Positions 33,901 to 40,943 of a stretch of DNA of 64,000 bases are shown here, piece by piece. Positions within the stretch are counted from its first letter, which is position 1. Every line of letters starts with the position of its first letter. The stretch comes from Chitinophaga pinensis (GTDB lineage Bacteria; Bacteroidota; Bacteroidia; Chitinophagales; Chitinophagaceae), in assembly GCA_945872085.1 (NCBI GenBank), contig CAMBYG010000001.1, positions 98,297 to 162,296 of the forward strand. The letters are read 5' to 3'. Below the pieces are notes generated by a model. The model did not search any database and was not told the origin of the DNA. It saw only the letters and a list, made by a program, of their open reading frames with translations. A program made the translations under genes and the position numbers.

Positions 33901-34977
33901 TTATTTCTTAGAAGTTGTAGGATCTAAAAATAAACCTAATTGATGATTAATACTGGCGTCATGAATTTGCTCAAATACTTGTTTGATCAATTGAGGATCT
34001 AAGCCTTTCAACGCTGCTGTATGGGTTTTGGAAGCTATAATTTCTCTCCAGCGTTCGGGTTGATAAGCACTTAAGTTCATTTCTTTTTTCAATACCCCTA
34101 ATTGATTACTTAATTCCATTCTACGGGCAATTAAAGCAATGATTTCATCATCTACACTATCCATCAATTGACGATAAAAATCTAATTGCGCTAATTGATT
34201 TGATGTTTCTAAATGCGGGGTACGTATTTTCAGTCCTTGAATTAATTGCCATAAAGCCTCCGGCGTTATTTGTTGCGCGGCATCACTTAATGCTTGATTT
34301 GGCTGTGGATGTGTTTCTATCATCAAACCATCAAAACCCATATCCATAGCACGTTGCGACATAGCAGCAACCTGTGCACTTTGTCCGGTTATATGGCTTG
34401 GATCATTGATGAGTATAAGTTCCGGTCTTCTACGTTTTAATTCAATTGGAATAATCCAATTCGGTTCATTTCTATAGGTAGTTGATTTTGCATAAGTAGA
34501 AAACCCTCTATGAATGGCTGCAATATCGGTGATGCCAACTTTCTCCATGCGTTCTATTGCACCTATCCATAAATCTACATCTGGCGTAACCGGATTTTTA
34601 ATCATAACAGGCAGCTGCACACCTTTTAAACTATCTGCAAGTCGTTGTACTTGAAAGGGATTCACTACTGTTCTTGCACCCAACCACAATACATCTACTT
34701 GATAGCGCAAAGCCAACTCGATATGCGCAGGCTCTGCAACTTCTATGGCAATAGGAATGTTGAATTCTTTTTTTATTTCTTGCAACCATACTAAAGCCTG
34801 CTCGCCCATTCCTTCAAAACTTCCTGGTCGGGTTCTTGGTTTCCACACACCTGCACGTAACAATTGTATGGGCATGGATTGGAATGCCCTAGCAATTTGA
34901 TGCAATTGTTCTTTCGACTCTACACTGCAAGGACCAGCAATATAGATAGGCGCAGAAGATTTAGAAAAAAAAGACAT
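33901..34977 (-). CDS. Bifunctional DAHP synthase / chorismate mutase (AroQ type)
   Basis: This 358-residue fusion combines two steps of aromatic amino acid synthesis. Residues 1 to about 255 are a DAHP synthase of the KDO8P-synthase-like class: GPCSVESKEQ, RAGVWKPRTRPGSFEG, AIHRGFSTY, LILINDPSHITG and GFDGLMIETHP. Residues from about 262 to the end are an AroQ chorismate mutase helix bundle, with DSVDDEIIALIARRMELS and a YQPERWREI helix. The fusion order is usual in Bacteroidota and lets the mutase domain give feedback control by aromatic end products. aroE is encoded nearby on the opposite strand. Confidence 0.94.
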   Translation of the reverse strand: MSFFSKSSAPIYIAGPCSVESKEQLHQIARAFQSMPIQLLRAGVWKPRTRPGSFEGMGEQALVWLQEIKKEFNIPIAIEVAEPAHIELALRYQVDVLWLGARTVVNPFQVQRLADSLKGVQLPVMIKNPVTPDVDLWIGAIERMEKVGITDIAAIHRGFSTYAKSTTYRNEPNWIIPIELKRRRPELILINDPSHITGQSAQVAAMSQRAMDMGFDGLMIETHPQPNQALSDAAQQITPEALWQLIQGLKIRTPHLETSNQLAQLDFYRQLMDSVDDEIIALIARRMELSNQLGVLKKEMNLSAYQPERWREIIASKTHTAALKGLDPQLIKQVFEQIHDASINHQLGLFLDPTTSKK

Positions 34978-35007
34978 GCTGCAAGTTACAAAAACAAACT
35001 GGTACTC

Positions 35008-35805
35008 TTACTTCCAACCATCTCCATCGAGTATATTTCCTATGCCGCCTAATATACTGCCTTCTTCTTTTCTATGAAAAGCTCCAAAGCTCAATATACG
35101 TGCTGCCAATCTACTTACTGGCAAGGATTGAATCCAAACTTTACCAGATCCGGACAAGGTGGCAAAAAATAATCCTTCACCACCAAAAAGCGTATTCTTT
35201 ATGCCGCCCACAAATTGAATGTCATAGTTTATAGCGCCAGTAAATCCTACGATGCACCCGGTATCAATCTTCAACGTTTCACCTGGTGTTAAATAAATTT
35301 CTTTCACAAACCCACTGGCATGCAAAAAAGCCATACCATCCCCTTCAATTTTTTCCATGATAAATCCCTCACCGCCAAACAAACCTGTTCCTAATTTTTT
35401 TTGAAATTCTATTCCAATACTCACCCCTTTTGCCGCACATAAGAAAGCATCTTTCTGACAAATAACTTTTCCGCCTAATTGCGATAAATCAAGGGGAACA
35501 ATTTTACCTGGATAAGGAGAAGCAAAACTAACCGTTCTTTTTTGTGCACCTTGATTGGTAAATGCAGTCATGAATAAATTTTCACCTACCAACAATCGCT
35601 TACCCGCATTGAACAATTTGCCAAGTAAACCATTTTGCTGATTGCTTCCATCACCAAATAATGTTTGCATGCTGATATCGTCTTGCATCATCATAAATGC
35701 TCCTGGCTCAGCAATTACGCTTTCTTGAGGATCCAGTTCTACTTCTACATACTGCATCTCTTCACCAAAAATGGTATAGTCTATTTCATGATTATTCATA
35801 GTCAT
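35008..35805 (-). CDS. AIM24 / TIGR00266-family protein
   Basis: This 265-residue beta-rich protein of the AIM24/TIGR00266 family has no known biochemical function. Characteristic elements are VIAEPGAFMMMQDDI near the N-terminus and repeated glycine-rich turns LFGGEGFIMEKIEGDG and LFGGEGLFFATLSGSG, which build a trimeric pseudo-symmetric beta-barrel. No signal peptide or membrane helix is seen. The start may be 35805 or the ATG at 35799. A TAnnTTTG box lies just upstream. It is monocistronic between the aromatic-pathway gene and truB. Confidence 0.85.
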   Translation of the reverse strand: MTMNNHEIDYTIFGEEMQYVEVELDPQESVIAEPGAFMMMQDDISMQTLFGDGSNQQNGLLGKLFNAGKRLLVGENLFMTAFTNQGAQKRTVSFASPYPGKIVPLDLSQLGGKVICQKDAFLCAAKGVSIGIEFQKKLGTGLFGGEGFIMEKIEGDGMAFLHASGFVKEIYLTPGETLKIDTGCIVGFTGAINYDIQFVGGIKNTLFGGEGLFFATLSGSGKVWIQSLPVSRLAARILSFGAFHRKEEGSILGGIGNILDGDGWK

Positions 35806-35815
35806 TTATTTTTTA

Positions 35816-35823
35816 CAAATATA
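35816..35823 (-). promoter_or_regulatory. -7 box (TATATTTG) of the AIM24-family gene
   Basis: On the minus strand it matches TAnnTTTG and ends 10 bases before the ATG at 35805. There is no good -33 match. Confidence 0.4.
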
Positions 35824-35911
35824 TTTTTAATCTCCCATTCCCCTCTTAAAAGAAATGCTAATTTTTAAGATTGCATTATTAATAGTACTTTTAAAAATTA
35901 TTTAGTTTTCC

Positions 35912-36628
35912 ATGCAACCGATTCCAGATTTAGAAACACTCAAAACAGGCGCTTTAATGCTTATCGACAAATCGTATAAGTGGACCTCCTTTGATGCGTT
36001 GTTCAAAATCAAAAAAGGACTTAAAGTAAAAAAAATTGGCCATTGCGGTACGCTCGATCCGCTGGCTACTGGATTGCTAATTGCCTGCACTGGCAAACAA
36101 ACCAAACAAATTATGATGTATCAAAAATTACCTAAAGTATATACAGGTATTTTTGAATTAGGCGCTACCACCGAATCGTATGATTTAGAAACAACGCCCA
36201 GTAATCATTTACCTTATGCACATATTAGTGCAGAAGATATTGAAGCAGCTAGAAAAAAATTTGAAGGTCTTATACAACAAGTGCCCCCAATACATTCTGC
36301 TATTAAGAAAGATGGGAAACGTGCTTACGAATCGGCAAGAGAAGGTATTGAAATTGTATTAGCGCCACGACAAGTAGAAATCACACAATTTATAATTACT
36401 AAAATAAACTTACCTGAAGTGCATTTTGAAGTACATTGTAGTACGGGTACCTATATTCGTTCGCTAGCGCATGACTTTGGTGCTGCCTTGCAATGTGGTG
36501 CGCATTTAAAAGAACTGAGACGAACAAAAATTGGTAATTTTTCTATAGAAGATGCTAAAACAACAGATGAGTGGATTGATTTATTAAAGCCACCCAAAGT
36601 AGCTCAAATAAAAAATCCTGAACCGTAG
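35912..36628 (+). CDS. truB: tRNA pseudouridine(55) synthase TruB
   Basis: This 238-residue enzyme makes pseudouridine 55 in the T-loop of tRNAs. The catalytic motif GHCGTLDPLATG contains the nucleophile Asp49. Downstream are PPIHSAIKKDGKRAYE and CSTGTYIRSLAHDFG, both family hallmarks. It lacks the long C-terminal PUA domain of some TruB proteins, as usual for Bacteroidota. The stop codon lies in the loop of its own terminator hairpin, so the last five codons form the left arm. Confidence 0.95.
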   Translation: MQPIPDLETLKTGALMLIDKSYKWTSFDALFKIKKGLKVKKIGHCGTLDPLATGLLIACTGKQTKQIMMYQKLPKVYTGIFELGATTESYDLETTPSNHLPYAHISAEDIEAARKKFEGLIQQVPPIHSAIKKDGKRAYESAREGIEIVLAPRQVEITQFIITKINLPEVHFEVHCSTGTYIRSLAHDFGAALQCGAHLKELRRTKIGNFSIEDAKTTDEWIDLLKPPKVAQIKNPEP

Positions 36629-36643
36629 TTCAGGATTTTTTTT
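36610..36643. terminator. Bidirectional terminator overlapping the end of truB
   Basis: A 10-bp stem (36614-36623 with 36628-36637) has the truB TAG in the loop and A- and T-runs on both sides. It also serves the convergent DUF2795 gene, whose stop codon touches the T-run. Confidence 0.88.
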
Positions 36644-36863
36644 AATATTCATCTTCGTTAAAGAAGAAATCTTCTTGCGTAGGATAGTCGGGCCAAATAT
36701 CTTCAATGGCTTCATAGATTTCACCTTCGTCATCTAATTCCTGCAAATTTTCTACAACCTCTAAAGGAGAACCCGAGCGAATGGCATAATCAATTAACTC
36801 GTCTTTAGTAGCTGGCCATGGTGCTTCTTCTAAATGAGAAGCTAATTCAAGTGTCCAAAACAT
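36642..36863 (-). CDS. DUF2795-family small acidic protein
   Basis: This 73-residue cytoplasmic protein starts MFWTLELASHLEEAPWPATKDELIDYAIRSG and matches the DUF2795 pattern (A-xLe-a-yPatkdeLiaYA, then LP/EEx-s-xEV). The C-terminal half is very acidic, with many Asp, Glu and aromatic residues. Function is unknown in the family; a conserved short form is common in Bacteroidota. It is a single-gene unit with a good promoter. Confidence 0.82.
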   Translation of the reverse strand: MFWTLELASHLEEAPWPATKDELIDYAIRSGSPLEVVENLQELDDEGEIYEAIEDIWPDYPTQEDFFFNEDEY

Positions 36864-36900
36864 ATGCTATATTTTATTTTTTAAATTTTGATAATTTACG

Positions 36901-36931
36901 CAAATGTAAGTTTTCATTTAAAATATACAAA
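36901..36931 (-). promoter_or_regulatory. Promoter of the DUF2795 gene (TTTG-19-TACATTTG)
   Basis: On the minus strand TTTG (36928-36931) and TACATTTG (36901-36908) are 19 bases apart (counting from the TTG core). The expected leader to the ATG at 36863 is about 34 nt. Confidence 0.75.
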
Positions 36932-37023
36932 TTTTGTTTTTTATTATTTTCTTAAAAAGTGCGAAATGTAATTTTTAATTAAAAAAAATAGTTTTTCTTT
37001 GAAGGATAAATAATAGATACAGC

Positions 37024-37677
37024 ATGCTGCAAGCAGAAGATATAAAAAAGCAATACGATCAGTCTATCATTTTAAAAGGGGTTTCGCTTTCGGTGAAGCC
37101 TGCGGAGATGGTTGCTATTATGGGCCCATCTGGTGCTGGTAAAAGTACCCTATTGCATATACTAGGCACTTTAGATAGCGCTGATGCAGGCACTATTCGC
37201 ATTAATAATACCCCAGTACATACACTAAGTAAAAACGAAATGGCTGATTTTAGAAATGAAGCTATCGGTTTTGTATTTCAGTTTCATCATCTATTGCCCG
37301 AATTCAATGCGCTAGAAAATATTTGCTTGCCACAATGGATCGCTAAAAAAGATAAAATACAAGCAAAGCACTATGCGCTTGAACTTTTAGACTATATGCA
37401 TTTAGCCGATAAAGCGCTTAAGAAACCCAATGAACTCTCTGGCGGAGAGCAACAGCGTATTGCCATAGCAAGGGCTTTAATCAATAAACCGGCCATTATA
37501 TTTGCCGATGAGCCCACTGGAAATTTGGACAGTCACAACGCACAAAGTATTCACGAATTGTTTTCAAAATTGCGTAATGAATTGCAACAAACCTTTGTTA
37601 TTGTAACCCATAATGAACACTTAGCCAAGAGCACTGATCGGGTGATAAAAATGCAAGACGGGCTTATAATAGCTTAA
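37024..37677 (+). CDS. ABC transporter ATP-binding protein, LolD-like
   Basis: This 217-residue ATPase of the MacB/LolD/FtsE group has Walker A GPSGAGKST, a Q-loop at FVFQFHHLLPEFNALEN (the FQ-HHLLPEF form is typical of LolD), signature LSGGEQQR, Walker B IIFADEPTGNLD and the H-loop VTHNEH. LolCDE releases lipoproteins from the inner membrane for delivery to the outer membrane. Permease partners are not in the window, which is usual in Bacteroidota, where lolD is often separate. MacB-type function is the alternative. Confidence 0.85.
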   Translation: MLQAEDIKKQYDQSIILKGVSLSVKPAEMVAIMGPSGAGKSTLLHILGTLDSADAGTIRINNTPVHTLSKNEMADFRNEAIGFVFQFHHLLPEFNALENICLPQWIAKKDKIQAKHYALELLDYMHLADKALKKPNELSGGEQQRIAIARALINKPAIIFADEPTGNLDSHNAQSIHELFSKLRNELQQTFVIVTHNEHLAKSTDRVIKMQDGLIIA

Positions 37678-37837
37678 AATTAGGGTTTTTTAGTATTATA
37701 TTATAAATTTATTATTGTATATTTGAATATTAAACAATAATTTGCAAAATATTTAATAAAAGAATTGGATAAACATTTCCCCTTTTTAGTAAAAAGTATA
37801 TTTTTGCACTCTAATAACAAACTAAAAATTAGATAAC
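37678..37837 (+). promoter_or_regulatory. Upstream region of acpP with -7 box TATTTTTG at 37799-37806
   Basis: This is a 160-bp AT-rich gap. The only clear element is a TAnnTTTG match ending 31 bases before the acpP ATG; a TTG at the usual -33 distance is not evident. No terminator hairpin for the LolD-like gene is seen. Strong expression of acpP would be expected. Confidence 0.5.
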
Positions 37838-38074
37838 ATGTCTGAAATTGCAAATCGCGTAAAAAAAATCATCGTTGACAAATTAGGTGTTGACGAGTCT
37901 GAAGTAACTCCAGAAGCTAGCTTTACTAATGATTTAGGAGCTGATTCTTTAGATACCGTAGAATTGATTATGGAATTCGAAAAAGAATTCAATATCTCTA
38001 TTCCAGACGAACAAGCTGAAACCATCACAACTGTTGGTATGGCTGTTTCTTACTTAGAAGAACACGTTAAGTAA
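37838..38074 (+). CDS. acpP: Acyl carrier protein
   Basis: This 78-residue acidic carrier protein holds growing fatty acids on a phosphopantetheine arm. The attachment site is Ser37 in [15 protein letters not shown], the universal DSL motif. N-terminal [23 protein letters not shown] is typical. It is followed after 27 bp by fabF and then rnc, the conserved fatty-acid cluster order. Confidence 0.98.
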   Translation: MSEIANRVKKIIVDKLGVDESEVTPEASFTNDLGADSLDTVELIMEFEKEFNISIPDEQAETITTVGMAVSYLEEHVK

Positions 38075-38101
38075 TTTTAATTTTTTTACTGAATTAATAC
38101 A

Positions 38102-39361
38102 ATGAATAAACCGTTAAAACGCGTAGTGGTAACGGGTCTCGGCGCCCTTACTCCCTTAGGAAACTCAGTATCTGCATATTGGGAAGGACTTATAAATGGG
38201 GTTTCGGGTGCCGATTCTATTACATTGTTTGATGCAAGTAAATTCAAAACACAATTTGCTTGTGAATTGAAAGGATTTAATCCAGAGGATTATTTCGACA
38301 GAAAAGAAGCAAGAAAATTAGACCGTTTTTCTCAATTAGCGGTTGTAGCTGCTTCCCAAGCAGTAGAACATGCTCAACTAACCGATGAGGCTATCAACAA
38401 AGATAGAGTCGGTGTTATTTGGGGATCGGGCATTGGTGGTATGACTACCTTCATGGAGGAAGTGCGCAACTTTTATTTAGGTGATGGCACTCCTCGATTC
38501 AACCCTTTCTTTATTCCAAAGTTAATTTTAGACATCGCTTCTGGTCATATCTCTATGAAATATGGTTTTAGAGGCCCCAATTTTGCAACGGTAAGTGCTT
38601 GTGCATCTTCTACCAATGCTATAATTGATGCTTATAATTATATTAGACTAGGAAAAGCAGACGCAATTATTTGTGGCGGTTCTGAAGCCGTAATTAATGA
38701 AGCAGGTGTGGGTGGTTTTAATGCCATGAAAGCACTTTCTGAACGCAATGATGCTCCAAAAACAGCTAGTCGTCCTTTTGATGTGGACAGAGATGGCTTT
38801 GTAATGGGCGAAGGCGCAGGTGCTATCATTTTAGAAGAATACGAACACGCTATTAAAAGAGGCATACCTATCATTGCAGAAATAGCTGGTGGTGGTGCTA
38901 GTGCTGATGCACATCATTTAACGGCTCCTCATCCAGAAGGATTGGGCGCTTATAATGTAATGAAAAATGCTTTAGAGGATGCTGAAATGCGCCCTGAAGA
39001 TATTGACTATATTAATGTTCACGGTACGTCTACCCCATTAGGTGATATCAGTGAAGTTACGGCTATTCAAAAAGTATTTGGAGCACACGCATATAAATTA
39101 AATATTAGCTCTACTAAATCTATGACCGGTCACCTATTAGGTGCTGCAGGTGCTATAGAAGCGATTGCTAGTATTTTATCCGTGGTCAACAATGCGATTC
39201 CTCCAACCATTAATCACTTCACGGACGATCCTGCATTTGATTCTAAATTAAATTTCACGTTCAACAAAGCCCAACATAAAGAAGTAAGAGCTGCATTAAG
39301 CAACACTTTTGGTTTTGGCGGACATAATGCATCCGTTATATTTAAGAAATACGAGCCTTAA
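38102..39361 (+). CDS. fabF: Beta-ketoacyl-ACP synthase II
   Basis: This 419-residue thiolase-fold condensing enzyme elongates acyl-ACP with malonyl-ACP. The catalytic triad is visible: Cys167 in VSACASSTNA, the first His in VHGTSTPLGD and the second in KSMTGHLLGAAGA. The Lys before the second His and the GFGGHNAS C-terminal loop are conserved. Length is standard. It lies between acpP and rnc in one operon. Confidence 0.97.
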   Translation: MNKPLKRVVVTGLGALTPLGNSVSAYWEGLINGVSGADSITLFDASKFKTQFACELKGFNPEDYFDRKEARKLDRFSQLAVVAASQAVEHAQLTDEAINKDRVGVIWGSGIGGMTTFMEEVRNFYLGDGTPRFNPFFIPKLILDIASGHISMKYGFRGPNFATVSACASSTNAIIDAYNYIRLGKADAIICGGSEAVINEAGVGGFNAMKALSERNDAPKTASRPFDVDRDGFVMGEGAGAIILEEYEHAIKRGIPIIAEIAGGGASADAHHLTAPHPEGLGAYNVMKNALEDAEMRPEDIDYINVHGTSTPLGDISEVTAIQKVFGAHAYKLNISSTKSMTGHLLGAAGAIEAIASILSVVNNAIPPTINHFTDDPAFDSKLNFTFNKAQHKEVRAALSNTFGFGGHNASVIFKKYEP

Positions 39362-39363
39362 TT

Positions 39364-40095
39364 TTGAGCCTCTTTTCTCGACTGCATATTCGCTATTTAT
39401 TTTCACGCAATAAGGCGTTATTTGTTCAATTAGAACACGTATTAGGTTTCCAACCTAAGCAATTACGCTTTTACGAAATTGCCCTTACACACCGCTCAAG
39501 CTCCGATGAAATCAGCAGAAACAACGAGCGTCTAGAATTTTTAGGCGACGCTATGCTGGGTGCTATTGTAGGTGAATTTTTATTTAGAAAATATCCTAAT
39601 CAAGACGAAGGCTTTCTTACCGAAATTAGATCGCGTATTGTTAGAAGAGAATCTTTAAATGCCATTGCAACAAGAATGGGCATTGAAAAAATTGTTCAAT
39701 ATAATAAATATGATCGCGGTTTGAGTCGCTCGCATATTTTTGGTAATGCCTTAGAAGCATTGATAGGTGCTATTTATCTCGACAGAGGCTATGAACTCAC
39801 CCGAAAATTTGTACTGAATGAGCTTATTAAAAATTATATCGATCTTGATACCATTGAGAAAACGGATACCAATTATAAAAATCAATTATTGACCTGGGCT
39901 CAAAAAAACATGGTGAGCATCGTATTTGAAGAGTTAGACGAACAACAAGAAGGTATTAAACGCATGTTTACCATCGGCATTAAAATGGACGAAACCATTA
40001 TTGCCACAGGCAACGGTTATAATAAAAAAGATGCAGGGCAAGTAGCCGCAAAAAATGCTATGCAGCATTTAGGAATTTCTAATAAACGAAATTAA
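39364..40095 (+). CDS. rnc: Ribonuclease III
   Basis: This 243-residue double-strand-specific endoribonuclease processes rRNA and mRNAs. The catalytic signature NERLEFLGDAMLG (residues about 57-69) and the second acidic cluster at FGNALEALIGAIYLDRGYE are intact. The C-terminal dsRNA-binding domain ends in GQVAAKNAMQHLG. The start is TTG at 39364, 2 bp after the fabF stop, so coupled translation is likely. Its last 4 bases overlap the convergent small membrane-protein gene. Confidence 0.96.
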   Translation: MSLFSRLHIRYLFSRNKALFVQLEHVLGFQPKQLRFYEIALTHRSSSDEISRNNERLEFLGDAMLGAIVGEFLFRKYPNQDEGFLTEIRSRIVRRESLNAIATRMGIEKIVQYNKYDRGLSRSHIFGNALEALIGAIYLDRGYELTRKFVLNELIKNYIDLDTIEKTDTNYKNQLLTWAQKNMVSIVFEELDEQQEGIKRMFTIGIKMDETIIATGNGYNKKDAGQVAAKNAMQHLGISNKRN

Positions 40096-40445
40096 TCGAC
40101 ATCGATATTTAAACTGTGAAATAAGCGGTGCGCCATCGGTGCTAATATTAAACCGATGTTGGTAATAAAGGCCACTCCGCTAAACAAAGCATAGACCGAA
40201 CTAAATAATTTTCCACCTACAGAATTAATTTGCACTACAGGACCCATACCACTCAAAATCATAGAAGCGTTGTGCAATGCATCGATCCATGGAACACCAT
40301 CGGTATAATGATAACCCAAAACACCAATAGCTAAGCAGGCCAATAAAACAGTGAATGCAAAGAGTATATTTTTTAGCACCCGCTTCAAGTATACCGCTTT
40401 GCTTGCCAATGCTTGATTCCTTTTTTCAAATTTATGAAAGATCAT
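40092..40445 (-). CDS. Two-helix membrane protein resembling an ion-channel pore with degenerate filter
   Basis: This 117-residue protein has a basic N-terminus, one transmembrane helix at residues about 26-47 (NILFAFTVLLACLAIG), a re-entrant-like segment at 52-72 (PWIDALHNASMILSGMGPV), and a second helix at 83-108 (VYALFSGVAFITNIGLIL). The order helix, DAL-x-(S/A)-x-x-L-x-GMG-P, GKLFSSVYALFSG, helix is that of two-helix potassium channels, where TVGYGD would stand in place of SGMGPV. The usual filter residues are absent, so potassium selectivity is doubtful. I know no named family. It is convergent with rnc and 9 bp upstream of paaD on the same strand in coordinates, so it probably follows paaD in transcription. 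Confidence 0.65.
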   Translation of the reverse strand: MIFHKFEKRNQALASKAVYLKRVLKNILFAFTVLLACLAIGVLGYHYTDGVPWIDALHNASMILSGMGPVVQINSVGGKLFSSVYALFSGVAFITNIGLILAPMAHRLFHSLNIDVD

Positions 40446-40454
40446 ACGCTAGTT

Positions 40455-40943
40455 TTAATGACATTTAAAATGCTCAAACGGTTCTTGGCAATGATTACAT
40501 TTATATAAAGCCTTGCAAGATGTGGCTCCAAATTGACTGCTTAATTGTGTATCAACAGATTTGCATTTTGGACAAGTTACAGCATCTTCTTCGAAGAGCC
40601 CAAGAGGAGCAGCCGATTTTCTTTTGGGCGGTGCTATACCATAAGCCTCTAATTTTTCTTTCCCTTTTTCCGACATCCAATCGGTTGTCCAGGAAGGACT
40701 AATCTGATTTTCTACTACTACTTTTTTTGCACCTTTGCTCAACAAACACATTTTAATTTGCATAGCAATAACATCCATAGCCGGACAACCACTATAGGTA
40801 GGTGTTATCACTACCCGTATTGTTTCTATAGTACTATCTACTTCTACTGCACGCACAATGCCTAAATCTACAATAGAAAGCACCGGCACTTCGGGATCGG
40901 CCACTTCTTCTAAATACGCCCAACAATTATCTACGGTAATCAT
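40455..40943 (-). CDS. paaD: Phenylacetyl-CoA epoxidase subunit PaaD
   Basis: This 162-residue protein has an N-terminal MIP18/DUF59 domain (VADPEVPVLSIVDLGIVR, then TYSGCPAMDVI) and a C-terminal zinc-ribbon-like part with CPKCKS and CKALYKCNHC. This is the architecture of PaaD (PaaJ in older naming), needed to mature or assemble the iron-containing epoxidase. The start overlaps the stop of the large membrane-protein gene by 17 bp, so translation is coupled to that gene rather than directly to paaC. Confidence 0.93.
   Translation of the reverse strand: MITVDNCWAYLEEVADPEVPVLSIVDLGIVRAVEVDSTIETIRVVITPTYSGCPAMDVIAMQIKMCLLSKGAKKVVVENQISPSWTTDWMSEKGKEKLEAYGIAPPKRKSAAPLGLFEEDAVTCPKCKSVDTQLSSQFGATSCKALYKCNHCQEPFEHFKCH

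Noticed and set aside
37678-37837. Small RNA or riboswitch before acpP
   Set aside because: The 160-bp gap is AT-rich, with no stable long hairpin or known riboswitch motif; only a promoter box is supported.
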